Shown here: piece after piece, positions 36,015 through 45,897 of the stretch
Layout: every line of letters starts with the position of its first letter
Position numbering within the stretch: the first letter of the stretch is position 1
Source of the DNA: Lachnoclostridium sp. An14
Lineage (GTDB): Bacteria > Bacillota > Clostridia > Lachnospirales > Lachnospiraceae
Direction of reading: 5' to 3'
Length of the DNA stretch: 64,000 bases
NCBI RefSeq assembly: GCF_002160755.1
Contig: NZ_NFLE01000002.1
Location: 62,001-126,000 of the forward strand
Notes under the pieces: model-generated
Told to the model about the DNA's origin: nothing
What the model saw: only the letters and a program-made list of their open reading frames with translations
The model's database searches: none
Translations under genes and position numbers: made by a program

Positions 36015-37229
36015 TTAGCGATTGTCCGCGCAGGCCACGCCCGGAAGCTCCTTACCCTCTAAGAACTCCAGGGAAGCGCCGCCGCCGGTGGAGATGTGGG
36101 TCATCTTGTCCGCGAAACCGAGACGTTTCACAGCGTTTACGGAATCTCCGCCGCCGATTACCGTGGTTGCGTCCTCAAGGGCCGCAACGGCGCGGCAGAT
36201 CTCCAGAGTACCCTCCGCGAAGTTGGCAAACTCAAACACGCCCATCGGTCCGTTCCATACAACGGTCTTGGCGCCCTCAAGAGCCTTCTTGTAGTTCTCG
36301 ATGGTCTTCGGTCCGATGTCAAAGCCAGACCAGCCGGCCTCTAACACGTCCACAACCTTCTTCTCCGTGTCATTGGAGAACTCTTTGCCCTCTACGTGGT
36401 CAACGGGAAGGAGCAGGTTTACGCCCTTCTCCTGGGCCTTCTTCACCATCTCTAAGGCGTAGTCTAACTTGTCCTCCTCGCACAGGGAGTTTCCGATCTC
36501 CTGACCCTGAGCCTTTAAGAAGGTGTAAGCCATGCCGCCGCCGATGATCAGGGTGTCAACCTTGTCTAACAGGTTGTTGATTACATTGATTTTGTCGGAA
36601 ACCTTCGCTCCGCCAAGGATGGCTACGAACGGGCGAACCGGGTTCTCCACAGCCTGTCCTAAGAACTTGATCTCCTTCTCCATTAAGTAGCCTACCACCG
36701 TCTCTGCGGCGTACTTGGAAACGCCTACGTTGGAGCAGTGAGAACGATGAGCCGTTCCGAAGGCGTCGTTTACGAAAATGCCGTTGTCGCAGAGAGCTGC
36801 CAGCTCCTTCGCGTAATCCTCCGCCTTCTCGTCCTTGCCGTACTTGGTCTCCTCGATTCTGTAACGGGTGTTCTGAAGGAGCAGAACCTCGCCGTCAGCC
36901 AGCTCCGCAGCCATCTTCTGGGTATCCGGGCCGGTTACCTTGGGATCGTCAGCGAACTTTACAGTTACGCCCAGTCTCTCGCTCAGAGCCGGAGCTACGG
37001 GAGCTAAGGACATCTCAGGAAGGGGCTCGCCCTTCGGCTTTCCAAGATGGGAGCACAGGATCACCTTCGCGCCCTGGTCTAAGAGCTTTTTGATGGTGGG
37101 GATGGCGCCGTCGATCCGGTTGTAGTTCTGGATCACGCCCTCCTTTAACGGTACGTTGAAGTCGCAGCGAACCAGGACCTTCTTGCCCTGTAAATCTTTC
37201 AGATCGTCAACTGTCTTTTTGTTTAACAT
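36015..37229 (-). CDS. pgk: Phosphoglycerate kinase
   Basis: ATP-forming step from 1,3-bisphosphoglycerate. The 404-residue protein has [16 protein letters not shown] near the N-terminus, [23 protein letters not shown], the hinge [23 protein letters not shown] and the C-terminal GGGDSVNAV and [22 protein letters not shown] at 37227-37229. Spacer to gap holds a terminator; spacer to tpiA is 70 bases. Confidence 0.98.
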   Translation of the reverse strand: MLNKKTVDDLKDLQGKKVLVRCDFNVPLKEGVIQNYNRIDGAIPTIKKLLDQGAKVILCSHLGKPKGEPLPEMSLAPVAPALSERLGVTVKFADDPKVTGPDTQKMAAELADGEVLLLQNTRYRIEETKYGKDEKAEDYAKELAALCDNGIFVNDAFGTAHRSHCSNVGVSKYAAETVVGYLMEKEIKFLGQAVENPVRPFVAILGGAKVSDKINVINNLLDKVDTLIIGGGMAYTFLKAQGQEIGNSLCEEDKLDYALEMVKKAQEKGVNLLLPVDHVEGKEFSNDTEKKVVDVLEAGWSGFDIGPKTIENYKKALEGAKTVVWNGPMGVFEFANFAEGTLEICRAVAALEDATTVIGGGDSVNAVKRLGFADKMTHISTGGGASLEFLEGKELPGVACADNR

Positions 37230-37383
37230 GGTTATTCTCCTTTCACGGCTTTCGCCCTGCTGTTCTCTGTGGATGCCCGCCCCGCCGGAGCTGAGCCGCG
37301 CCGGCGGCCAGTTTCCTCTTGGAAAAACGCGCATCCCGCCAAAAACCTGTCACGGAAACCGAAGGCCCCTGACAGGAAATAAA

Positions 37384-37409
37384 GGGCCCGGTCCTGAAAG
37401 ACCGGACCC
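37384..37409 (-). terminator. Terminator after gap
   Basis: GGGCCCGGTC/GACCGGACCC hairpin, followed by TTTATTT on the minus strand. It lies 33 bases after the gap stop; readthrough to pgk would give less mRNA for the later genes. Confidence 0.85.
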
Positions 37410-37442
37410 CTTTTAAGGTCAATTACAATGCTCTGTCTTCGA

Positions 37443-38474
37443 TTATGCTAACTCAGCGAAGTATTTGATCGTTCTAACCATCTGGCTGGTGTAGGAGTTC
37501 TCGTTGTCATACCAGGAAACAACCTGTACCTGATACTCGTCGTCGCTGATCTTGGAAACCATGGTCTGGGTAGCATCGAACAGGGAGCCATATCTCATGC
37601 CGATTACGTCGGAGGAAACGATCTGATCCTCGTTGTAGCCGAAGGACTCGGATGCGGCTGCCTTCATAGCTGCGTTGATACCCTCTTTGGTTACGTCTGC
37701 ACCCTTAACCACAGCGGTCAGGATGGTGGTGGAGCCGGTCGGAACCGGAACACGCTGTGCGGAGCCGATGAGCTTGCCGTTTAACTCCGGGATAACCAGG
37801 CCGATTGCCTTTGCAGCGCCGGTGGAGTTGGGAACGATGTTGGCAGCGCCAGCTCTTGCTCTCCTTAAATCGCCCTTTCTGTGCGGTCCGTCAAGGATCA
37901 TCTGGTCGCCGGTGTAAGCGTGGATGGTGCTCATGATACCGGACTGGATCGGAGCGTAGTCATTTAATGCCTTTGCCATGGGAGCTAAGCAGTTGGTGGT
38001 GCAGGAAGCTGCGGAGATGATCTGATCATCCTTGGTCAGGGTGTCCTCGTTTACGGAGTAAACGATGGTCTTTAAGTCGTTTCCAGCCGGAGCGGAAATA
38101 ACAACCTTCTTAGCGCCTGCCTGAATGTGAGCCATGGATTTATCTTTAGAGCAGTAGAATCCAGTACACTCCAGAACAACATCTACGTTCAGCTCGCCCC
38201 ACGGAAGGTTCTCAGCCTTCGGCTCCTTGTAGATGGTGATCTCCTTTCCGTCAACGATGATGGAACCTTCGCCGGCCTCAACGGTGTGCTTGCCCTCGCC
38301 GATGTGTCCGCAGTATCCGCCCTGTGCAGTATCATACTTTAACAGGTTCGCCAACATCTTCGGATCCGTTAAATCGTTGATCGCTACAACCTCGTAGCCC
38401 TCTGCATCAAACATCTGTCTGAATGCAAGACGTCCAATACGTCCGAAACCATTGATCGCTACTCTTACTGCCAT
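37443..38474 (-). CDS. gap: Glyceraldehyde-3-phosphate dehydrogenase, type I
   Basis: NAD-dependent phosphorylating dehydrogenase. The 343-residue protein starts [20 protein letters not shown], has the catalytic Cys in [20 protein letters not shown] (about 155), [20 protein letters not shown] and the C-terminal [23 protein letters not shown] at 38472-38474 with AGGAGG. First gene of the cluster. Confidence 0.98.
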   Translation of the reverse strand: MAVRVAINGFGRIGRLAFRQMFDAEGYEVVAINDLTDPKMLANLLKYDTAQGGYCGHIGEGKHTVEAGEGSIIVDGKEITIYKEPKAENLPWGELNVDVVLECTGFYCSKDKSMAHIQAGAKKVVISAPAGNDLKTIVYSVNEDTLTKDDQIISAASCTTNCLAPMAKALNDYAPIQSGIMSTIHAYTGDQMILDGPHRKGDLRRARAGAANIVPNSTGAAKAIGLVIPELNGKLIGSAQRVPVPTGSTTILTAVVKGADVTKEGINAAMKAAASESFGYNEDQIVSSDVIGMRYGSLFDATQTMVSKISDDEYQVQVVSWYDNENSYTSQMVRTIKYFAELA

Positions 38475-38533
38475 AATTGTATTCCTCCTAAGAATAAATA
38501 ATATGATTGTTAAATAATCATCAGTCACCAATC

Positions 38534-38562
38534 ATTGTACCCAATTTAAAACAAAATGTAAA
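38534..38562 (-). promoter_or_regulatory. Sigma-A promoter of gap
   Basis: Minus strand TTTACA (38562-38557), 17 bases, TACAAT (38539-38534), giving a leader of roughly 50 bases. Confidence 0.8.
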
Positions 38563-38639
38563 GTGTTTTTTGAAATTTCTATGGACAAATTGTGCTGACA
38601 AATTCCGTTAAATTTTTCTCACAATTTCTGTAAAAAATG

Positions 38640-38762
38640 CACGCAACCGCGCACACCGGCGCCGGAGCGCGGCTGCGCTAGCAGCCATTTTCCTCCCCGC
38701 GAAACGCGCCTTTTACTAAAGGCTTTTGCGTCGTGGGAAACGCGGTTTCCTACTATATCAAA
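38640..38762 (+). repeat. Dispersed repeat R2, diverged copy downstream of the Na/Pi cotransporter
   Basis: Shares GGCGCCGGAGCGCGGCTGCG, GCAGCCATTTTCC, AAGGCTTTTGCGTCGTGGG and the AAACGCGGTTTCCTA hairpin with other R2 copies; the front palindrome is degraded. Fills most of the 306-base gap 38475-38780 with the gap promoter. Confidence 0.8.
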
Positions 38763-38780
38763 AGCCATGGCTCCGTCCCT

Positions 38781-40448
38781 TTACAGCTCGTCCTTGACGT
38801 ATCCTGCCAGGTTGTAGGCGTGATCCGACACCCTCTCCAGATTGGTGAGCAGATCCAGGAAAATAATACCCACGGACGTGCTGCACTTGCCGGAGGAAAG
38901 CCGCTCGATATGTTTCTCTCTCAGCTCCTCCTCCAGGCTGTCCGCCTCGTCCTCCAGCTGGCTGACACGGCGCACCGCGTCCATATTCCCGCTCCGTCTG
39001 GCCTCAATGGCGCTGCGGAAGGACTCCACCACCACGCCGCTCATGGCCTTTAAGTCTTCCAGAGCCGTGTCCGTAAAGGATGTCCCGTCCTTGACCATGG
39101 ACTGAGCTAACTCCGCCATGTTCTCGCAGTGGTCGCCCACCCGCTCGATGTCACTGACGCTGTAGAACAGATTGGCCACGATCAGTTTCTGGTGCTCATT
39201 TAAGGAAAGGTTATCCACCTTGATCAGATAGTCTGTAAGCATTTTCTCCATCCGGTCGATGGTTTTTTCCACTTCATACACCTGTTCAATCTCCCGGTCG
39301 TCCCGTTTCTCCAGGGCGTCCATGGTGCGCTCCAGGTTGCTGAGGGTCAGCTCGCCCATATGGATGACCTCAGAAGCCGCCGTCTCCAGGGCAAACGCGG
39401 GAGACTCGAAAATACGCTTGTCCAGATGGCGGAGCGTAAGGGTTTCCTCGTCCTCCTGGCCTCTGTCCTCTGCCTTCTCCTTTACCATCAGGCCGGACAG
39501 TTTCACCAGCTGCTCCGCGAAGGGGAACAGCAAAACCGTATTGGTCAGGTTGAACACTGTGTGGAACATGGAAATCTGCACCGCGTTAATATTGCTGTGG
39601 GCGATGGCCGGGGAGATGATAAAGATCACCATTCCTACGATTCCAAACAGCAGGGAGCCGATGATGTTAAAGCTCAGATGGATGCAGGCCGCCCGTTTGG
39701 CCGTGCGGGAACCGCCGATACTGGAAATCAGGGCAGTCACGCAGGAACCGATGTTCTGTCCCAGAGTGATGTAAATGGCCGCGTTGGTGGTCACGATGCC
39801 GTTTAACGCCAGCGTCTGCAAAATTCCCACAGAGGCTGAGGAGCTTTGCAGCAGAGCCGTCACTAAAAGGCCGATGAGCATTCCCAGGATGGGATTGCTG
39901 CCCAGGACAGCAAAGGCTTTGGCGAAAATCGGGGCATCGGTGTAAGGGGAAATGGAAGATGACATAAAGCTTAAGCCCACAAACAGCAGGCCCAGGCCCA
40001 CGCAGATCTCTCCCACCTGCTTTTTCTTCTGGCTTTTGGTAAACACCATGAGAAGGGCGCCGATGCCGATGATGAGGGGGGCATAAAACTCCGGTTTCAT
40101 CACCTCAAACGCCTCTCCCAGCTGGCTCATGGACACGATCCACGCGGTGATGGTGGTTCCGATATTGGCGCCCATGATCACGCCTACAGCCTGAGACAGG
40201 GTCAGCACCCCGGCACTTACGAAACCTACCACCATAACCGTGGTGGCGCCGCTGCTCTGGATGATGGCGGTGATCAATGCGCCCAACGCCACGCCCATAA
40301 CCCGGTTGTTGGTAAGCATTCCCAGGAACTGTTTCATTTTTCCTCCGGCCGTTTTCTGCATACCGTCCGCCATGATGTTCATGCCGTAGAGGAACATTCC
40401 CAAACCACCGGCGAATGTAAATAGGTTGGAAATATCGTTGATAGACAT
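38781..40448 (-). CDS. Na/Pi cotransporter family protein with PhoU-like C-terminal domain
   Basis: Probable sodium-dependent phosphate exporter/importer of the NptA type. The 555-residue protein has eight or so membrane helices with the two inverted-repeat signatures QSSGATTVMVVGFV (about 65-78) and LLQSSSASVGILQTLAL (about 203), and a cytosolic helical region (about 340-550) with the PhoU motifs VSDIERVGDHCENMAEL and LTNLERVSDHAYNLAGY. Monocistronic as far as seen. Together with pstSCAB it gives the cell a low-affinity route for phosphate. Confidence 0.93.
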   Translation of the reverse strand: MSINDISNLFTFAGGLGMFLYGMNIMADGMQKTAGGKMKQFLGMLTNNRVMGVALGALITAIIQSSGATTVMVVGFVSAGVLTLSQAVGVIMGANIGTTITAWIVSMSQLGEAFEVMKPEFYAPLIIGIGALLMVFTKSQKKKQVGEICVGLGLLFVGLSFMSSSISPYTDAPIFAKAFAVLGSNPILGMLIGLLVTALLQSSSASVGILQTLALNGIVTTNAAIYITLGQNIGSCVTALISSIGGSRTAKRAACIHLSFNIIGSLLFGIVGMVIFIISPAIAHSNINAVQISMFHTVFNLTNTVLLFPFAEQLVKLSGLMVKEKAEDRGQEDEETLTLRHLDKRIFESPAFALETAASEVIHMGELTLSNLERTMDALEKRDDREIEQVYEVEKTIDRMEKMLTDYLIKVDNLSLNEHQKLIVANLFYSVSDIERVGDHCENMAELAQSMVKDGTSFTDTALEDLKAMSGVVVESFRSAIEARRSGNMDAVRRVSQLEDEADSLEEELREKHIERLSSGKCSTSVGIIFLDLLTNLERVSDHAYNLAGYVKDEL

Positions 40449-40630
40449 AGTTTTCTCCTTCGCTTATCGGATTGTACGGGTACAGCCGGTAGAACCTATG
40501 ATGCACGACAAACGGCCGTAATTCAACGCACTATTTTTATCATACCACATCCGTCCTTTTCATTTCAATGTTTTTTGCGCGGGCGGTTCTTCACTTTTTG
40601 ACAAAATCGGTCAAAATACAGGCTGGCGGA

Positions 40631-40659
40631 TTGCCTTTACCCCTATTTTCCGTTATAAT
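40631..40659 (+). promoter_or_regulatory. Promoter of the amidase gene, with a duplicated -10
   Basis: TTGCCT (40631-40636), 17 bases, TATAAT (40654-40659). A tandem repeat CCGTTATAATAT places a second TATAAT at 40666-40671. Confidence 0.75.
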
Positions 40660-40711
40660 ATCCGTTATAATATGGAACCTATTTTCTACTTTTTCAGGGA
40701 GGTGAACCGCG

Positions 40712-41416
40712 ATGACCCCAACGGAACAGGAACTGATCCGGCGCCAGAGAGCCCGCAAACGGGCCAGGCTGCGCCGTTTGAAACGGAGGAGGGCCATCCT
40801 GATTTCCATTATGGCTCTCGTTCTGGTGCTGCTGGTATGGGGGATCGTCTCTGTCGTGCGCTTTATCTTCTTTCGGGAACCGGTGGACCCGGCGGCAGTG
40901 GTGACGCCGGACTGGATCGACGTGCAGCTCCTGGACGAAAATCCCTATTCCCGCCCAGGCACGCCCCTGGAGCGGATCAACGACATCGTCGTCCACTACA
41001 CCGCCAACCCCGGCACCACAGCCCAGCAGAACCGCAACTACTTTAACAGCCTGGCACAGCAGAACGGGGAATCTGCCACCTCTGTGAGCAGCCATTTCAT
41101 CATCGGGCTGGACGGGGAGATCATCCAGTGCATTCCACTCTCGGAAATCTCCTACGCCTCCAACGACCGCAATTTCGACACTGTGAGCATCGAATGCTGC
41201 CATCCGGAGGCCGACGGGAAGTTCACAGACGCCACCTATCAGTCTCTGATACGGCTTTGCGCCTGGCTGGAAAACGAGCTGAAACTCAAAGAAGGCTCCA
41301 TCATCCGCCACTACGACGTGACGGGAAAGCTCTGCCCGCTGTATTTCGTGGAACATGAGAGTAAATGGAATCAGTTTAAAGAGGATGTAAAAGATTATCG
41401 GAAACAACAGGATTGA
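40712..41416 (+). CDS. Membrane-anchored N-acetylmuramoyl-L-alanine amidase (amidase_2)
   Basis: Zn-dependent peptidoglycan amidase. The 234-residue protein has a very basic N-terminus (about 7-28, Arg/Lys-rich), one membrane helix (about 28-55) and an extracytoplasmic amidase_2 domain (about 85-225). Zinc ligands visible are the His in DIVVHYTANPG, and the His and Cys in IIRHYDVTGKLCPLYF; SSHFIIGLDGEIIQCIPLSE is also typical. GGGAGGT site before the ATG. Flanked by a promoter and a terminator, so transcribed alone. Confidence 0.92.
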   Translation: MTPTEQELIRRQRARKRARLRRLKRRRAILISIMALVLVLLVWGIVSVVRFIFFREPVDPAAVVTPDWIDVQLLDENPYSRPGTPLERINDIVVHYTANPGTTAQQNRNYFNSLAQQNGESATSVSSHFIIGLDGEIIQCIPLSEISYASNDRNFDTVSIECCHPEADGKFTDATYQSLIRLCAWLENELKLKEGSIIRHYDVTGKLCPLYFVEHESKWNQFKEDVKDYRKQQD

Positions 41417-41440
41417 ATACCGGCAGAACCGGGTTGAGAC

Positions 41441-41479
41441 ACGGCGCGCCTTCGTTTTTGCGGAACGGAGGCGTGCCGT
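41441..41479 (+). terminator. Terminator of the amidase gene
   Basis: ACGGC(G)CGCCT pairs with AGGCG(T)GCCGT, followed by TTTTT on the plus strand, 25 bases after the stop codon. Confidence 0.85.
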
Positions 41480-41577
41480 TTTTATGGGTTTTGCTTTTCA
41501 CGGGCGCCGCTTTCGGCGGAGATCCCTTTTGACAGGTGCCGCCTTTGACAGACGCCCCTTTTAACGTGCCGGGACGG

Positions 41578-42024
41578 CTATTTCGATTCTTCCTTGCCGG
41601 CCTCCTCCAGATTCTGGGCGACAGTCTGCAAAAACGCGCATAAGGTCTCCTGCTCCTGCTCGGAAAGACCACGGAGCATGATCTCGTCGCACTGGCGGAA
41701 CACCTCCTGCACCTGTTTCGCCTTCTCCTCCCCGGCGGGAGTCAGGCGGATCAGATAGGAGCGGCGGCAGGCAGGATTGTCCTCCCGTTCCAGAAGGCCC
41801 GCCGCCTCCATCCGGTCTAAGGTGCGGGACATGGTCGTCACGTCTAAAAGGCAGCGGTCCGCCAGCTCCCTCTGGGTCTGGGGCCCGTAAACCAACAGAT
41901 TTTTCAAAATCCTGGGCTGGCCCTGGCCCACCGTCAGGCCCATTTTCACAAGATATGGGCGTATATATTTTTTTCTGGCAATCTCCTGCTGCCACAGCAT
42001 GGTTCTGATCTCGGATCCTTTCAT
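41578..42024 (-). CDS. MarR family transcriptional regulator
   Basis: A 148-residue winged-helix regulator. The HTH and wing are at about 45-105 (TQRELADRCLLDVTTMSRTLDRM, then LIRLTPAGEEKAKQV). It is the last gene after the two exporter subunits, 21 bases behind the second one, so the operon encodes its own repressor. A palindrome in the operon promoter (45674-45688) is a fitting operator. Confidence 0.92.
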   Translation of the reverse strand: MKGSEIRTMLWQQEIARKKYIRPYLVKMGLTVGQGQPRILKNLLVYGPQTQRELADRCLLDVTTMSRTLDRMEAAGLLEREDNPACRRSYLIRLTPAGEEKAKQVQEVFRQCDEIMLRGLSEQEQETLCAFLQTVAQNLEEAGKEESK

Positions 42025-42045
42025 ATTATCACTCCGTTCTCCTCA

Positions 42046-43905
42046 TCATTCCAGCTCAAACTGTCCGGTGTACAGCTGGTAATACCGGCCCTTCTGCTCC
42101 AGCAGCTCGTCATGACTGCCCCGCTCGATGACCTCTCCCTTTTCCAGCACCATAATGGCCTTGGCGTTGCGCACGGTGGACAGGCGGTGGGCGATCACAA
42201 ACACCGTCCTGTTTTCCATAATGGCATCCATGCCCTTCTCAATGAGCCGCTCCGTCCTGGTGTCGATGGAGCTGGTGGCCTCATCCAGGATCAGCACCGG
42301 AGGCCGGGATACGGCGGCGCGGGCGATGGCCAGGAGCTGTCTCTGGCCCTGGGATAAGTTGCTCCCATCTCCGTAGAGCATGGTGTCATACCCCTCCGGC
42401 AGGCGGCGGATAAAGGAATCCGCGTTGGCGATCTTTGCCGCCTCCCGCACCTCCTCATCTGTGGCATCCAGACGGCCGTAGCGGATATTGTCGGCGATGG
42501 TGCCGGTAAACAGGTGGGTGTCCTGGATCACCATGGACAGGGAACGGCGCAGATCGTCCTTTTTAATGTCCCGAATGTCAATCCCGTCATAGGTGATCGT
42601 CCCGGACTGGATCTCATAAAACCGGTTGATCAGGTTCACGATGGTGGTCTTTCCCGCTCCCGTGGAGCCCACGAAGGCAATCTTCTGACCTGGTTTCGCG
42701 TAGAGGGAAATGCCGTTTAACACCCGTTTTTCCGGCACGTAGCCGAATACTACGTCATGGAAACGCACGTCTCCCCGCAGGGGAACCAGGGAAACGCCAG
42801 ACTCTGACGGCACCTTCCAGGCGAAAGCGCCGGCCTGCGTCCCGCTCTCCTTCCACATGCCGTTTTCCTCCACGGCATGGCAAAGGGTCACCTGCCCCTC
42901 GTCCAACTCCGGTTTCTCGTCCATCATCTCGAAAATACGCTCCGCGCCGGAAAGAGCCGCCAGCAGAAAGTTTACCTGCTGGGTAAACTGATTTAAAGGC
43001 ATGGCGCTCTGCCGGACGTAGACCAGATAAGCGGACAGGCTGCCGATGTCCAGCAAGCCGGAAATGGTAAACAGGCCGCCCACGCAGGCAGACACCGCAT
43101 AATTTAAATAGGAAAGGCTGACGATGGAAGGAACCATCATGCCGGAAAAGGAAAGGGCGCTGGTCCCCTCCTTCCGCAGATCCTGGGAAATGCCGCAGAA
43201 GGTCTCATAGTCTCTGCTCTCGTGGTTGAATACCTTTTCCACCTTCTGTCCCGCCATCATCTCCTCCACAAACCCGTTGAGGCGGCCGATTTCCCTTTGC
43301 TGGCGGATGAAATATTTGCGGCTGTGGCTGCCGTTTACCTTGATAAAGACAAACATAAGCAGAAGAAATACCACCACAATCAGTGAAAGCCGGACGCTGA
43401 GCACCATCATCATGGTAATGGTTCCAAACAGCATCATAAAGCTCTGGATAATCATGGCAAAGCTGCTGTTCATAGCCTCCTGCACCGTATCCACGTCGTT
43501 GGTAAAGCGGCTCATAAGCTCCCCGTGGGTGTGGGCGTCAAAATAGCTTAAGGGCAGTTTCTGCACGTGCTCAAACAGATCCTGGCGGATCTCCTGGATC
43601 ACCCGCTGGGAAGTCCTGACCATGAGCTGATTGTAGCCGAAGGTGGACAGAGCGCCGCAGAGGTACATGGCCCCCATGGCAATGAGAGCCTTCAGCAGGC
43701 CTTCCATATCTCCTGGCACGATGTAGCGGTTGATCAGGGGCTTTAACAGGTAGGTTCCCATAATATTGGCGCTGGTGCTGGTGAGCACCAGGACCGCCAC
43801 CAGGCCGAACATCCATTTGTGCCGCCCCAGATACCGGAGCAGGTGAAACAGCGTCTTTTTCGTATTTTTCGGGCGCTTGTACCCGACATATCTTGGGCCA
43901 GCCAT
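42046..43905 (-). CDS. ABC exporter half-transporter, subunit 2
   Basis: Multidrug/lipid-type exporter half with fused membrane and ATPase domains. The 619-residue protein has six helices (about 35-325) and an ATPase domain with Walker A VGSTGAGKTTIVN (about 410), a changed signature LSQGQRQLLAIARA and Walker B PVLILDEATSSIDTRTE with the catalytic Glu present. About 40 extra residues lie between the membrane and ATPase domains. Its start overlaps the stop of subunit 1 by one base, so the two form a heterodimer. Substrate unknown. Confidence 0.93.
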   Translation of the reverse strand: MAGPRYVGYKRPKNTKKTLFHLLRYLGRHKWMFGLVAVLVLTSTSANIMGTYLLKPLINRYIVPGDMEGLLKALIAMGAMYLCGALSTFGYNQLMVRTSQRVIQEIRQDLFEHVQKLPLSYFDAHTHGELMSRFTNDVDTVQEAMNSSFAMIIQSFMMLFGTITMMMVLSVRLSLIVVVFLLLMFVFIKVNGSHSRKYFIRQQREIGRLNGFVEEMMAGQKVEKVFNHESRDYETFCGISQDLRKEGTSALSFSGMMVPSIVSLSYLNYAVSACVGGLFTISGLLDIGSLSAYLVYVRQSAMPLNQFTQQVNFLLAALSGAERIFEMMDEKPELDEGQVTLCHAVEENGMWKESGTQAGAFAWKVPSESGVSLVPLRGDVRFHDVVFGYVPEKRVLNGISLYAKPGQKIAFVGSTGAGKTTIVNLINRFYEIQSGTITYDGIDIRDIKKDDLRRSLSMVIQDTHLFTGTIADNIRYGRLDATDEEVREAAKIANADSFIRRLPEGYDTMLYGDGSNLSQGQRQLLAIARAAVSRPPVLILDEATSSIDTRTERLIEKGMDAIMENRTVFVIAHRLSTVRNAKAIMVLEKGEVIERGSHDELLEQKGRYYQLYTGQFELE

Positions 43906-45632
43906 TACAGATCCGCTCCTTCCTTCTGAGATTCATAAATTTCCTGATAGATCCGGCTCCGCGCCAGCAGCTCCTCATGGGTGCCGGTGTCGCTCACCCT
44001 GCCGTCGTCCAGCAGAATGATCCGGTCCGCGTGGCGGACAGAGGAAATGCGCTGGGCAATGATGATCTTTGTCATATCCGGCAGTTTTTCCCGCAGGGCA
44101 TGGCGGATTTTCCCCTCTGTGGCCGTGTCCACGGCGCTGGTGGAATCATCCAGAATCAGCACTTTGGGGGTTTTCAGGATGGCTCTGGCAATGCAGAGTC
44201 TCTGTTTCTGACCGCCGGATACGTTTACTCCGCCCTGCCCCATCTCTGTATGGTAGCCGTCCGCCAGGCGGTCGATGAATTCATCCACACAGGCAATCCT
44301 GCACGCCTCCTCCACCTCCTCCATGGTGGCATCTTCCTTTCCCCATTTTAAATTATCCAGGAGACTGCCGGAAAACAGGGTGTTTTTCTGAAGCACCACG
44401 GCGATGGCGTCCCGCAGATGGGCCATGGGGTACTGCCGCACCGGTACGCCGTCAATCCGTACCTCTCCCCGGCTCACGTCGTACAGACGGGGAATGAGCT
44501 GGATCAGGGTGGATTTGGCCGCGCCGGTCTGGCCGATGATCCCTACGGTCTCCCCCGCATTGATGTGGAAACTCACATCGGAAAGGACGTACTCCTTAGC
44601 GTCTTCCTTATATTTAAACCATACGTGATCGAAATCTACGGAACCGCGCTCCACCTCGATCTCCCTGGCGTCCTCGTCGGTGATGTCCACTTTTTCGTCA
44701 ATGACCTCCAGGATCCTGGCTCCGGAAGCCAGGGAACGGGTCATCATCATAAATACATTGGAAATCATCATCAGGGAATTTAAAATTTGCAGCACGTAGC
44801 TTAAAAAGCCGGTCAGCTCTCCCACCTGCATCTTTCCGTCCCGGATCAGCCCGCCGCCAAACCACAGGATCCCCAGAATGGTGCTGTACATCACCAGCTG
44901 CATGGCCGGCATATTTAAGGCGGCCAGCCGGAAGGCCGTCTCCGACTGCCTGCGAAGGCCCGCATTTCCCTCCGCAAACTTTTCCACCTCATAGTCTCCC
45001 CGTACGTAAGCCTTGACTACCCGAATGGCGGTGAGGTTTTCCTGGACAATCCGGTTTACGGTGTCGATGGCTGCCTGCATTTTGCTGTAGAGGGGCCGCA
45101 CGTGGCTGATAATCAGAAACAGCATTATCGCCAGGGCGGGCAGAGCCACCAGAAAGATCATAGCCAGCTCTGAATTCAGGGAAAAGGCAACCCCCGTGGC
45201 CGTGAACAGCATCACCGGGCCTCGGCAGAAGGGACGCATCCCGGTGGAAACGGAATTTTGAATGTTCGTCACGTCGCTGGTAAGCCTGGTCACCAGGGAG
45301 GACACCCGGAAATGATCAATATTGGCAAAGGAATAGTGCTGCAGCTTTTCATACTGCGCCTCCCTTAATCCGGCTCCAAGGCCCTGCCCCGCCAGGGCGG
45401 AAAAACGGGCGCTGCCGATCCCCAGAATCAGCGCAATCACGGCACAGACTACCATCTGCATCCCCTTGGTGTAAATATAGGCCTGATTTCCCGACGCCAC
45501 GCCCACATCCACCAGGTCGGCCATGAGCAGGGGCACCAGCAGCTCAAATACGCATTCCGCTGTCACGCAGATGATCGCCAGGAACGCGAACTTTTTGTAT
45601 TTTCCCATATAGGAAAAGATCCGTAGCAGCAT
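43905..45632 (-). CDS. ABC exporter half-transporter, subunit 1
   Basis: First gene of the exporter operon. The 575-residue protein has six membrane helices and an ATPase domain with Walker A IGQTGAAKSTLIQ, signature [15 protein letters not shown] and Walker B VLILDDSTSAVDTATE, where Asp replaces the usual catalytic Glu. This degenerate site next to an intact one in subunit 2 is typical of heterodimeric exporters such as YheI/YheH or BmrC/BmrD. The ATG at 45630-45632 is chosen because GGAGGT lies 7 bases before it; in-frame ATGs further up overlap that site. Confidence 0.93.
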   Translation of the reverse strand: MLLRIFSYMGKYKKFAFLAIICVTAECVFELLVPLLMADLVDVGVASGNQAYIYTKGMQMVVCAVIALILGIGSARFSALAGQGLGAGLREAQYEKLQHYSFANIDHFRVSSLVTRLTSDVTNIQNSVSTGMRPFCRGPVMLFTATGVAFSLNSELAMIFLVALPALAIMLFLIISHVRPLYSKMQAAIDTVNRIVQENLTAIRVVKAYVRGDYEVEKFAEGNAGLRRQSETAFRLAALNMPAMQLVMYSTILGILWFGGGLIRDGKMQVGELTGFLSYVLQILNSLMMISNVFMMMTRSLASGARILEVIDEKVDITDEDAREIEVERGSVDFDHVWFKYKEDAKEYVLSDVSFHINAGETVGIIGQTGAAKSTLIQLIPRLYDVSRGEVRIDGVPVRQYPMAHLRDAIAVVLQKNTLFSGSLLDNLKWGKEDATMEEVEEACRIACVDEFIDRLADGYHTEMGQGGVNVSGGQKQRLCIARAILKTPKVLILDDSTSAVDTATEGKIRHALREKLPDMTKIIIAQRISSVRHADRIILLDDGRVSDTGTHEELLARSRIYQEIYESQKEGADL

Positions 45633-45663
45633 CAGTCGCACCTCCATAGTTGTATATGCAATT

Positions 45664-45692
45664 ATTGTATTCTCAACTGTTGCAGTTGTCAA
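45664..45692 (-). promoter_or_regulatory. Promoter and candidate MarR operator of the exporter operon
   Basis: Minus strand TTGACA (45692-45687), 17 bases, TACAAT (45669-45664). The spacer contains the palindrome CAACTG-TTG-CAGTTG (45674-45688), well placed for a MarR dimer to block RNA polymerase. Confidence 0.8.
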
Positions 45693-45735
45693 GAATGGAG
45701 CTGGAAAATATTTTTAAATTTTTTTCAAAAAGTAC

Positions 45736-45764
45736 TTGATTATTTTAAAAATCTATAGTATTAT
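45736..45764 (+). promoter_or_regulatory. Promoter of the tRNA-Leu pair
   Basis: TTGATT (45736-45741), 17 bases, TATTAT (45759-45764), about 44 bases before the first tRNA. Confidence 0.8.
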
Positions 45765-45807
45765 AATTGAGCAAATTGATGAATCAATTAAATCAATTTA
45801 GCGGTTT

Positions 45808-45891
45808 GCAGAAGTGGCGGAATTGGCAGACGCGCACGGTTCAGGTCCGTGTGGTAGCAATACCGTGAGAGTTCAAGTCTCTTCTTCTGCA
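45808..45891 (+). tRNA. tRNA-Leu (anticodon CAG)
   Basis: Acceptor arms GCAGAAG/CTTCTGC, D arm with AATTGGCAGA, anticodon stem CACGG/CCGTG around the loop TTCAGGT (anticodon CAG), a long variable arm as in class II tRNAs, and the T arm GTTCAAGTC. No CCA is encoded. Reads CUG. Confidence 0.96.
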
Positions 45892-45897
45892 TGAAGT

